A stretch of DNA of 8,728 bases from Erysipelotrichaceae bacterium (GTDB lineage: Bacteria; Bacillota_I; Bacilli_A; Erysipelotrichales; Erysipelotrichaceae), in assembly GCA_003520745.1 (NCBI GenBank), contig DOUE01000009.1, forward strand, positions 72,297-81,024. The letters run 5' to 3'. Positions 1-6,801 of the stretch are shown piece by piece; position 1 is the stretch's first letter; every line of letters starts with the position of its first letter. Under the pieces are notes generated by a model, which was not told where the DNA came from, made no database searches, and worked only from the letters and a program-made list of their open reading frames with translations. The translations under genes and the position numbers were made by a program.

Positions 1-958
1 ATTTCGCCAAGCCTTGGTTCAATGTCGGACCCAAAAGCTCAAGCAGTTCTTCCTTTGAAACATCGAGTTGCGGACGGGTTTCCTTCAGTACTTGTTCGTA
101 ACTGGCGAAAATCGCCTTTTCGGTATCCAAGAGGGTTCCGTCCAGGTCGAATAGAATGACCGGCTTGACCTTCTTGAAGAATTTGCGATAGATGCCCATC
201 ATCCCCAATCCGCCGACAAGGATGAAGGCGACGGAAGTGACCTGGGCCATGCGTAAGCCCATGAACATCAGACTGTCGGTACGTAAGCCCTCGACCCAGA
301 AACGGGTGATGCCGTACCACATCAGGTAGCCGTACACCAAATCGCCGCGTTTGCGGGATTTCGTCATCTTGCCGAGTCCGTAGGTGATCAGGAAATACCC
401 CAGCAGATTCAGGGAACTTTCATAAAGGAAGGTCGGCGTGCGGTACGCACCGTCGATGTACATCAAGTCTTTGATGAACGACGGGAAGAAACGGTAGAAA
501 TTCTCGGAAACGACGCCACCGAAGGCTTCCTGGTTGAGGAAATTGCCCCATCTTCCGATGGCTTGCGCAATCAGGATGGTCGGGACGATGCCGTCCGCCC
601 ATCGCATGAAACTGATTTTGCGTTTCTTGACGAAATAGTAGCCATAGGCGGCGCCTAGAAGCAAGCCTCCCTGGATGGCCATTCCGCCTTGCCAGGTCAT
701 GAGGATTTCAAGCGGGTTGGAAAGATAGTATTCCAGGTTATAGAAGGCGACGTACCAAAGACGTGCGCCGACCACACCCGACAACAATGCGCCGAAGAAC
801 AAATCGTCGGTCATGTCCGTGGAATAGCCCATTTTCTTGATGTTGCGGGCGGAGAGGTAGTAGGCCAAGAACGCCCCGGTCAGAATCAGGACGGCGTACC
901 ACTTGATGACGACCGGTCCGATTTCCAGGAAGGTCGATACGTCGGGAAACAGTTTCAT
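1..958 (-). CDS. lgt: Prolipoprotein diacylglyceryl transferase fused to a PpaX-like HAD phosphatase (3' end cut by the window)
   Basis: Lgt moves the diacylglyceryl group of phosphatidylglycerol onto the lipobox cysteine of prolipoproteins, in the cytoplasmic membrane. Residues 1-262 show this: several hydrophobic segments, the Lgt signature GRWGNFLNQEAFG at 135-147 (with the conserved Arg136 and Glu144), and WVEGLRTDS at 221-229 with the Arg matching E. coli Arg239. Gln96 sits where E. coli has His103. Instead of stopping, the frame continues through a basic linker (KKVK) into ILFDLDGTLLDTE at 268-280, the HAD motif I with likely nucleophile Asp271 and acid/base Asp273. A cap-region GPTL at 310-313 resembles Bacillus PpaX. 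No stop or frameshift lies between the domains down to base 1. The start is set by an AGGAGG 8 bases upstream that overlaps the hprK stop. The Lgt call is near certain. The HAD call is firm, but PpaX specificity is inferred from motif and gene order. Confidence 0.95.
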   Translation of the reverse strand, partial: MKLFPDVSTFLEIGPVVIKWYAVLILTGAFLAYYLSARNIKKMGYSTDMTDDLFFGALLSGVVGARLWYVAFYNLEYYLSNPLEILMTWQGGMAIQGGLLLGAAYGYYFVKKRKISFMRWADGIVPTILIAQAIGRWGNFLNQEAFGGVVSENFYRFFPSFIKDLMYIDGAYRTPTFLYESSLNLLGYFLITYGLGKMTKSRKRGDLVYGYLMWYGITRFWVEGLRTDSLMFMGLRMAQVTSVAFILVGGLGMMGIYRKFFKKVKPVILFDLDGTLLDTEKAIFASYEQVLKETRPQLDVSKEELLELLGPTLNQGLAK

Positions 959-966
959 ATGAGAGT

Positions 967-972
967 CCTCCT
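967..972 (-). promoter_or_regulatory. Shine-Dalgarno site of lgt
   Basis: A consensus AGGAGG, read on the minus strand, overlaps the TAG stop of hprK and lies 8 bases before the lgt ATG. It fixes the lgt start. It also suggests that ribosomes ending hprK can pass directly to lgt, so the two products would be made together. Confidence 0.8.
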
Positions 973-1909
973 ACTTGTTTTGACTTGCGATGAAATCGTA
1001 GACGCGCTGCTCGAAGGCTTTCGCGCTGTTGATGCCTTTTTGTTTAAGGGTGAAGTCGATGACCGCGGATTCGACCAATACGGCCATGTTTCGGCCTTCC
1101 TTGACCGGGAAGATCAAGCGCGGGACATCCATCTCCAAAATCCGGATGACCCCGTCGTCGTCGATCCCCAGACGGTCGTATTCTTTCTTGTCGTCCCATT
1201 TCTGCAGGTCGACCACGAAATCCACCTTGGTGCGGTCGATCATGGCGGCGGCGCCGAACATGCTGGTGACGTCGATGATGCCGATGCCTCTGAGTTCAAG
1301 CATCCCTCTCAATAAGTCCGGGGCTTGGCCGAAGATCGTGTTGTGGATGCGTACCACGTCGACCCGGTCGTCGGCGACCAGGATGTGCCCTTTACGTATC
1401 AGTTCAAGCGCGATTTCGGATTTCCCCATCCCGCTTTCGCCGGTGATCAGGACGCCTTTCCCGAAGACGTTCAGCAAGACTCCGTGGATATTATCCGCAG
1501 GACTGAGCTTTTCGTCAAGGTAAGAGACCACGTCGACCATCAATCGATAGGTCGGAAGCGGTGAACGCAGGATCGGAAAGTTCTTGTAGGCGGCGATTTC
1601 CTGTAAAAGCGGAGGACATTCCATGTTGCGGGAAATGATGATGACGGGGGTGTACTCGTCGGTCAACCGTTCGAACGCGTACTTCAGCGCTTCCGGGCTC
1701 ATCGTTTCCACATAGGCGATTTCCTTGGTGCCGAAGATGACGACCCGCTTGGGTTCGGTGTACTTGAAGAATCCGGTGAGTTCCAAGCCCGGACGGTTGA
1801 TGTCTGGGACCACGACCCAACGGCTCAGCGAATCCTCGTTACCGGTCAGCTGTTCCAGATTGAAGAACTTCTTAAGATCGCGAATCAGAGCCTTTCCTTC
1901 GAATTCCAT
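971..1909 (-). CDS. hprK: HPr kinase/phosphorylase
   Basis: This bifunctional cytoplasmic enzyme phosphorylates HPr of the sugar phosphotransferase system on its regulatory serine. It also removes that phosphate by phosphorolysis, releasing pyrophosphate. HPr(Ser-P) is the co-repressor for CcpA-type catabolite control. The 312-residue length is typical of the family. An N-terminal domain (about 1-130) is followed by the catalytic domain with His142 in HGVLLNVFG, the Walker A/P-loop GESGMGKS at 157-164, acidic ADD at 179-181, the family signature LELRGIGIIDV at 204-214 and EGRNMAVLVE at 271-280. The gene starts 3 bases after the uvrA stop, with an AAGGGGA Shine-Dalgarno inside the last uvrA codons. 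It is followed 12 bases later by the lgt-HAD gene. Stop is TAG. HPr itself (ptsH) is not in the window. Confidence is very high. Confidence 0.97.
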   Translation of the reverse strand: MEFEGKALIRDLKKFFNLEQLTGNEDSLSRWVVVPDINRPGLELTGFFKYTEPKRVVIFGTKEIAYVETMSPEALKYAFERLTDEYTPVIIISRNMECPPLLQEIAAYKNFPILRSPLPTYRLMVDVVSYLDEKLSPADNIHGVLLNVFGKGVLITGESGMGKSEIALELIRKGHILVADDRVDVVRIHNTIFGQAPDLLRGMLELRGIGIIDVTSMFGAAAMIDRTKVDFVVDLQKWDDKKEYDRLGIDDDGVIRILEMDVPRLIFPVKEGRNMAVLVESAVIDFTLKQKGINSAKAFEQRVYDFIASQNK

Positions 1910-1912
1910 GGT

Positions 1913-4741
1913 CTATCCCCTTTCGTTCAGGACATGTTTGAGGTATTGTCCCGTATAACTCTTTTCATTCTTCATCAACGCTTCGGGCGTCGCGGCTTCG
2001 ATCAGCATCCCGCCTTCGTCCCCGCCCTCGGGACCGAGGTCGATGACGAGGTCCGCGTTCTTGATGATGTCGAGGTTGTGTTCGATGACGATGACGGTGT
2101 CGCCGTTGCTGACGATGCGCTGTAATACGATCAATAGTTTTCCGACGTCGTAACTATGCAGACCGGTCGTGGGTTCATCCAGGATGAACACGGTTTTACC
2201 GGTCGCCCGGCGTTGGAGTTCGGATGCGAGTTTGACCCGCTGCGCTTCCCCGCCGGAGAGGGTCGTCGCGGATTGTCCGAGTTTCACATAGCCCAAACCG
2301 ACATCGAAGAGGGTTTGCAGACGATGCTTGACCTTGGGGATGGGGGCGAAGAACTCCAGCCCTTCCTCCACGGTCAATTCCAGCACGTCGTAGATGTTTT
2401 TCCCTTTATAGGTGACTTCCAAGGTCTCGTCGTTGTAGCGCTTCCCGCCGCATTCCTCGCAGGGGACGTACACGTCCGGCAGGAAATGCATGGAGATGCG
2501 TTTGACCCCGTCGCCTTGACAGAGTTCGCAGCGACCGCCGCGGACGTTGAAGGAGAACCTTCCTTTATCGTAGCCTTTCATCTTGGATGCCGGCGTCATC
2601 GCGAAGAGTTCGCGGATGTCGTCGAATATCCCGGTATAGGTGACCGGATTGGACCGCGGTGTGCGTCCGATGGGATCCTGGTCGATTTCGATCAACTTGT
2701 CGACTTGGTCCATCCCGAGGACTTCGTCATGCAAGCCGGGTTTCACCTTCGGTTTGCCCAGATGATGGGACAGGGCTTTGCCCAGGACTTCATTGACCAG
2801 AGAGGATTTACCGCTCCCCGACACGCCGGTCACGGCGATGAAGCATCCCAGGGGGAAATCCACGTCGATGTTCTTCAGGTTGTTTTCCCGTGCGCCTTTG
2901 ACGCGCAGGAAACTGCCGTTGCCCGTGCGCCGTGTTTGCGGGACAGGGTTGGCCATTTTCTTGGCCAGAAACATCCCCGTGATCGACGTCGGATGATCCA
3001 TCAATTCCTGCGGCGTCCCCATCGCGACGACTTCGCCGCCATGCAAACCCGCCCCCGGACCGATGTCGATGATATAGTCGCTTTCCATCATCGTTTCCTC
3101 GTCGTGTTCGACGACGATGAGGGAATTCCCGAGATCGCGCATATTCTTAAGGGTGGAGATCAGTTTATGGTTGTCGCGTTGATGAAGCCCGATCGACGGT
3201 TCATCCAATACGTAGAGGACGCCGGTAAGATGCGACCCGATCTGGGTCGCCAGGCGGATCCGCTGCGCTTCCCCGCCGGACAAGGATCCCGCGATCCGAT
3301 CCAAGGTCAGGTATTCAAGACCGACGTCTTTCAGGAAGGTCAGCCGTTCGCTGACTTCCTTCAACACCAGTTTCGCGATTTCTTTCTGCATCTGCCCCAA
3401 TTTCAAGTGTTCCATATACTGGAGGGCTTGTTTAACGCTCATCGCCGTCCAGGCGTTGATGTCCTTGCTTCCGACCCGCACGCTCAGCGCCATCTCGTTG
3501 AGGCGCCTTCCGGAACAGGTGGGACAGGGGGATTCGGCCATGAAGGTGGCGTACCACTCGCGCGCCATCGACGACGTCGTTTCCATGAACCGGCGTTCGA
3601 TCAAGGTTTTCACCCCTTCGATCACATCGAAACGGGTGAACACATTGCCCGACCTGGATTCGATCGTATATTTGATGGGTTCGGGTGACCCGTTAAGCAG
3701 GATGTCCAGTTGTTTCTGCGTCAACTTCGAAATCGGGACGTCGCGCGGGATCTTGTAATGGTCGCACAAGATTCGAAAGCTCTGCCATTCGATGTTCTCG
3801 CTATCCACGATGTTTTTATAATAGACGATCGCACCCTGTTTGATGGATTTACTGCGGTCGGGGATCAGATAATCCACGTCGACCTTCTGCGTCACGCCCA
3901 AGCCTTTGCATGTGGCGCACGCCCCTAAAGGGGAATTGAACGAGAAAAGACGCGGTTCCAGGATCGGGATCGAGAATCCGCACTTCGGACACGCATAGTT
4001 GCTTGAAAACAGAAGTTCTTCTTTTCCGGTATCGACGATCGCCAACCCGTCGGCGAGTTTCAACGCCACTTCCAAGGAATCATGCAGACGCGATGCACTG
4101 TCCGCCTGTTTCACGATCCGGTCGACGACGACATCGATGTCATGTTTCTTATTCTTCTCCAAGACGATTTCATCTTCGAGCAGTTTGATTTCCCCGTTCA
4201 CGCGGACACGGATGTATCCGTCTTTCCTGAGTTTCTCAAACACATCCTTGTGCGTCCCTTTTTCTTGACGCTGGATCGGCGCCAGGATGTTCAACCTTGA
4301 TCCGTCCTCGCTCGCCATGACCCTGTCCACCATCTGGCGGATCGTCTGTGAAACGATGGGTTCGTTGTGGATGGGGCAATACGGGATCCCGACCCTGGCA
4401 TAAAGCAAACGGAGGTAGTCATAGATTTCCGTCACCGTACCGACGGTGGAACGCGGATTGTTGGAAGTTGTCTTTTGGTCGATCGAGATGGAAGGCGACA
4501 AGCCTTCAATCAGATCGACATCCGGTTTATCCTGATTGCCTAAAAACTGACGTGCATACGCACTCAGTGATTCCACATATCTCCGTTGTCCTTCCGCATA
4601 GATCGTGTCGAAGGCCAACGACGTCTTCCCGCTCCCTGAAAGACCGGTCATGATGACCAGCTGGTTCCGGGGGATCTTCAAATCGATGTTTTTAAGGTTG
4701 TTCTCGCGAGCCCCTTTAATGATGATAAAGTCTTGATTCAT
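1913..4741 (-). CDS. uvrA: Excinuclease ABC subunit A (UvrA)
   Basis: UvrA is the dimeric ATPase that finds bulky DNA lesions and loads UvrB in nucleotide excision repair. At 942 residues it has the usual length, with two ABC-type ATPase modules. Module 1 has Walker A GLSGSGKT at 33-40, signature LSGGEAQR at 487-494 and Walker B VLDEPSIGLH at 511-520. Module 2 has Walker A GVSGSGKS at 639-646, signature LSGGEAQR at 828-835 and Walker B ILDEPTTGLH at 853-862. Zinc-binding pairs are visible at Cys251/Cys254 with Cys274/Cys277, and at Cys738/Cys741 with Cys761/Cys764. Cys122/His125 and Cys406/Cys409 probably form a further site. All key residues look intact. The start is supported by AGAGGTGA just upstream and by the family-typical IKGARENNLKNI near the N-terminus. 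The gene has its own promoter in the gap after uvrB and runs closely into hprK. Confidence 0.98.
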   Translation of the reverse strand: MNQDFIIIKGARENNLKNIDLKIPRNQLVIMTGLSGSGKTSLAFDTIYAEGQRRYVESLSAYARQFLGNQDKPDVDLIEGLSPSISIDQKTTSNNPRSTVGTVTEIYDYLRLLYARVGIPYCPIHNEPIVSQTIRQMVDRVMASEDGSRLNILAPIQRQEKGTHKDVFEKLRKDGYIRVRVNGEIKLLEDEIVLEKNKKHDIDVVVDRIVKQADSASRLHDSLEVALKLADGLAIVDTGKEELLFSSNYACPKCGFSIPILEPRLFSFNSPLGACATCKGLGVTQKVDVDYLIPDRSKSIKQGAIVYYKNIVDSENIEWQSFRILCDHYKIPRDVPISKLTQKQLDILLNGSPEPIKYTIESRSGNVFTRFDVIEGVKTLIERRFMETTSSMAREWYATFMAESPCPTCSGRRLNEMALSVRVGSKDINAWTAMSVKQALQYMEHLKLGQMQKEIAKLVLKEVSERLTFLKDVGLEYLTLDRIAGSLSGGEAQRIRLATQIGSHLTGVLYVLDEPSIGLHQRDNHKLISTLKNMRDLGNSLIVVEHDEETMMESDYIIDIGPGAGLHGGEVVAMGTPQELMDHPTSITGMFLAKKMANPVPQTRRTGNGSFLRVKGARENNLKNIDVDFPLGCFIAVTGVSGSGKSSLVNEVLGKALSHHLGKPKVKPGLHDEVLGMDQVDKLIEIDQDPIGRTPRSNPVTYTGIFDDIRELFAMTPASKMKGYDKGRFSFNVRGGRCELCQGDGVKRISMHFLPDVYVPCEECGGKRYNDETLEVTYKGKNIYDVLELTVEEGLEFFAPIPKVKHRLQTLFDVGLGYVKLGQSATTLSGGEAQRVKLASELQRRATGKTVFILDEPTTGLHSYDVGKLLIVLQRIVSNGDTVIVIEHNLDIIKNADLVIDLGPEGGDEGGMLIEAATPEALMKNEKSYTGQYLKHVLNERG

Positions 4742-4745
4742 AGCT

Positions 4746-4753
4746 TCACCTCT
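4746..4753 (-). promoter_or_regulatory. Shine-Dalgarno site of uvrA
   Basis: AGAGGTGA, read on the minus strand, matches the 16S anti-Shine-Dalgarno over eight bases. Its GAGG core is 7 bases before the uvrA ATG at 4741. This supports that start, and it is the strongest ribosome-binding site in the window together with that of lgt. Confidence 0.75.
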
Positions 4754-4761
4754 GCCGTTCC

Positions 4762-4790
4762 ATTATACTATAAGGAGTTTTCAATGTCTT
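4762..4790 (-). promoter_or_regulatory. Putative sigma-A-type promoter of uvrA
   Basis: On the minus strand a perfect -10 hexamer TATAAT (4762-4767) is preceded, 17 bases away, by AAGACA (4785-4790), which matches four of six bases of the -35 consensus. Transcription would start near 4754-4755. That gives a leader of only about 14 bases, which begins at the Shine-Dalgarno site. The promoter lies in the 83-base gap between uvrB and uvrA. It probably drives uvrA-hprK-lgt separately from, or in addition to, read-through from uvrB. No GAAC-N4-GTTC LexA box of the Bacillus type is present in the gap. Confidence 0.6.
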
Positions 4791-4806
4791 GGGTTCTGCC
4801 GAAAAT

Positions 4807-4825
4807 ACTTGAATTTTATTCAAGT
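4807..4825. repeat. Perfect inverted repeat in the uvrB-uvrA gap
   Basis: The arms acttgaat (4807-4814) and attcaagt (4818-4825) are exact reverse complements around a 3-base centre. The repeat begins at the last base of the uvrB stop codon and ends 16 bases upstream of the putative uvrA -35 box. It could be an operator for a dimeric regulator of uvrA, or a weak AT-rich hairpin ending or stabilising the uvrB transcript. No good T-run follows on the minus strand (ATTTTC), so a strong terminator is unlikely. Confidence 0.55.
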
Positions 4826-6801
4826 CAGGTTTGACTCTTGAGTTCAAGGATGACATCGCGCAATTCGGCCGCACGTTCGAAATCCAACACCTTGGCCGCA
4901 TCGTGCATTTCCTTCTCCAAGTCGAGAATCAGTCTCTCGCGTTCCGTCTTGTTGACCTTGGACTTCTTCTTCAAGAGCTTCGCCGCCATTTCCTGCGTCT
5001 CTTTCCCGCGGATGACATCGTGGATCTCTTTTACGATGGTCGTCGGCGTGATGTTGTGTTCGATGTTGTAGGCTTCCTGGATGGACCGGCGACGATTGGT
5101 TTCGTTGATGGCCTTGGTCATCGAATCCGTCATCTTGTCCGCATACATGACAACCATGCCGTTGGAGTTACGCGCCGCACGCCCGATCGTTTGGATCAGG
5201 GAACGCTCGGAACGCAGGAACCCTTCTTTGTCCGCATCCAGGATCGCGACCAAGGAGACTTCGGGCAAGTCCAAGCCTTCACGCAGCAGGTTGATGCCGA
5301 CCAATACGTCGTACTTCCCTTTACGCAGGTCGCGTAGGATTTCGATCCGCTCGAGGGTCAGGGTTTCATGATGGAGGTAGGCGACTTTGAAGTTGGCGCG
5401 TTTGAGGTAGGCGGTCAGTTCTTCCGCCATCTTGACCGTCAAGGTCGTGATCAAGACACGCTCGTTCTTGGCGATGCGTAATCGTATTTCATCCATGATG
5501 TCGTCGATCTGCCCCCGTGTCGGGCGGACTTCGATGCGCGGGTCCACCAGTCCGGTCGGACGGATGATCTGTTCGACGACGCGGTTTTGCGTCAGTTCCA
5601 GTTCGTAGTTGCCGGGGGTGGCGGAGACGAAGATGACTTGGTTGATGATTTTCTCGAATTCGTCGAAGCGCATCGGACGGTTCTCCAGGGCACTGGGAAG
5701 ACGGAAACCGTATTTCACCAAGGTTTCCTTACGGGCACGGTCGCCGTTGAACATCCCGCGGACTTGCGGGACGCTGACATGCGATTCATCGATGACCAAC
5801 AGAAAATCCTTCGGGAAGTAATCAAACAGGTTATAGGGGCGCTGTCCGGGTTCACGACCGTCGATGTGCATCGAATAGTTTTCGATGCCCGGACACATCC
5901 CGAATTCACGCAGGGCTTCCACGTCGTAGCGTGTGCGCTGTTCCAAGCGCTGACGCTCCAACAATAGACCCGATTTCTCGAACTCGACCAGTCTCCCTTT
6001 GAGTTCGTCTTCGATTTTCAAACAAGCTTCAAGGATCTGTTCTTTCGGCCGTGCATATTCCTTGGCCGGGAAAACGTTATAGACGCTATACGCATTCAGG
6101 ATCTTCCCCGTCACCGGGTCGACTTCCGTGATGCGTTCGATTTCGTTGTCGAAGAGTTCGATGCGGAGGTTGAAGTTCTCGGTGTACCCCAATCGGACTT
6201 CGATGACATCCCCGTGGACCCGGAAGGTCCCGCGTTTCTGGTCCAGGTCGTTGCGCATGTATTGGCGCTCCACCAGTTTCCCCAACAGTTCCTTGCGGAC
6301 GATGGTTTCGCCGACGCGGATCGTGAAAAACATATTGCGGTAGAGCTCGGGGTCCGACGAAGCATAGATGCAGGCGACGGACGCGACGATGATGACATCC
6401 CGGCGTTCCAACACCGAGTTGATCGACGCCATGCGAAGCATATCCAACTCTTCGTTGATCATCGCCGTTTTCTCGATGTAGGTGTCGGTCTTGGGCATGT
6501 AGGCTTCCGGTTGGTAGTAGTCGAAGTTGGAGACGAAGTACTCCACTTTATTGTTGGGGAAAAGCTCCTTGAACTCGGAATACAATTGACCGGCCAGGGT
6601 TTTATTGTGGACGAAGACCAAGGTCGGTCGGTTCACGGCCGCGATGACGTTGCTGACGGTGAAGGTCTTCCCCGTCCCGGTCGCACCCAAAAGGACTTGG
6701 GCACGCTTGTTCGCATGCAAGCCCTCGATCAATTCACGGATCGCCTGGGGTTGGTCCCCCAACGGTTCATAATGGCTTACGAGTTCGAATCGTTCATTCA
6801 T
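4825..6801 (-). CDS. uvrB: Excinuclease ABC subunit B (UvrB)
   Basis: UvrB is the damage-verifying helicase-like subunit that accepts DNA from UvrA and recruits the UvrC nuclease. The 658 residues match the family length. Visible motifs in order are Walker A GATGTGKT at 39-46, the damage-probing beta-hairpin around 91-112, motif II DESH at 338-341, SATP at 393-396, motif V GINLLREGLDLPEVS at 502-516 and motif VI QTIGRAARN at 537-545. A C-terminal UVR (UvrC-binding) helix pair lies at about 618-655. The hairpin reads SNFDYYQPEAY at 91-101, so Asn92-Phe93 replace the usual Tyr92-Tyr93, while Tyr95, Tyr96, Tyr101 and Tyr108 are kept. The start fits the family N-terminus (RFELVS). It lacks a good nearby Shine-Dalgarno and overlaps the end of the upstream protease gene by 8 bases, suggesting translational coupling. 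Stop is TGA. Confidence 0.98.
   Translation of the reverse strand: MNERFELVSHYEPLGDQPQAIRELIEGLHANKRAQVLLGATGTGKTFTVSNVIAAVNRPTLVFVHNKTLAGQLYSEFKELFPNNKVEYFVSNFDYYQPEAYMPKTDTYIEKTAMINEELDMLRMASINSVLERRDVIIVASVACIYASSDPELYRNMFFTIRVGETIVRKELLGKLVERQYMRNDLDQKRGTFRVHGDVIEVRLGYTENFNLRIELFDNEIERITEVDPVTGKILNAYSVYNVFPAKEYARPKEQILEACLKIEDELKGRLVEFEKSGLLLERQRLEQRTRYDVEALREFGMCPGIENYSMHIDGREPGQRPYNLFDYFPKDFLLVIDESHVSVPQVRGMFNGDRARKETLVKYGFRLPSALENRPMRFDEFEKIINQVIFVSATPGNYELELTQNRVVEQIIRPTGLVDPRIEVRPTRGQIDDIMDEIRLRIAKNERVLITTLTVKMAEELTAYLKRANFKVAYLHHETLTLERIEILRDLRKGKYDVLVGINLLREGLDLPEVSLVAILDADKEGFLRSERSLIQTIGRAARNSNGMVVMYADKMTDSMTKAINETNRRRSIQEAYNIEHNITPTTIVKEIHDVIRGKETQEMAAKLLKKKSKVNKTERERLILDLEKEMHDAAKVLDFERAAELRDVILELKSQT

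Noticed and set aside
689..1315. A 208-codon open frame on the plus strand across lgt and hprK
   Set aside because: It crosses the junction of two certain minus-strand genes and has no recognisable domain or ribosome-binding site.
2156..3688. A 510-codon open frame on the plus strand, antisense to uvrA
   Set aside because: It lies wholly within the well-supported uvrA gene. Its translation is rich in His, Asp, Phe and Arg, with no family motif. It is a shadow of the codon bias on the other strand.
4742..4824. An SOS (LexA) box before uvrA, as expected for repair genes
   Set aside because: No GAAC-N4-GTTC (Bacillus type) or CTGT-N8-ACAG (E. coli type) was seen in this gap, nor in the gap before the protease gene.
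6794..6801. TGA read as tryptophan (mycoplasma-type code)
   Set aside because: The protease and uvrB both end at TGA at family-typical lengths, and the tryptophan codons I read are TGG.
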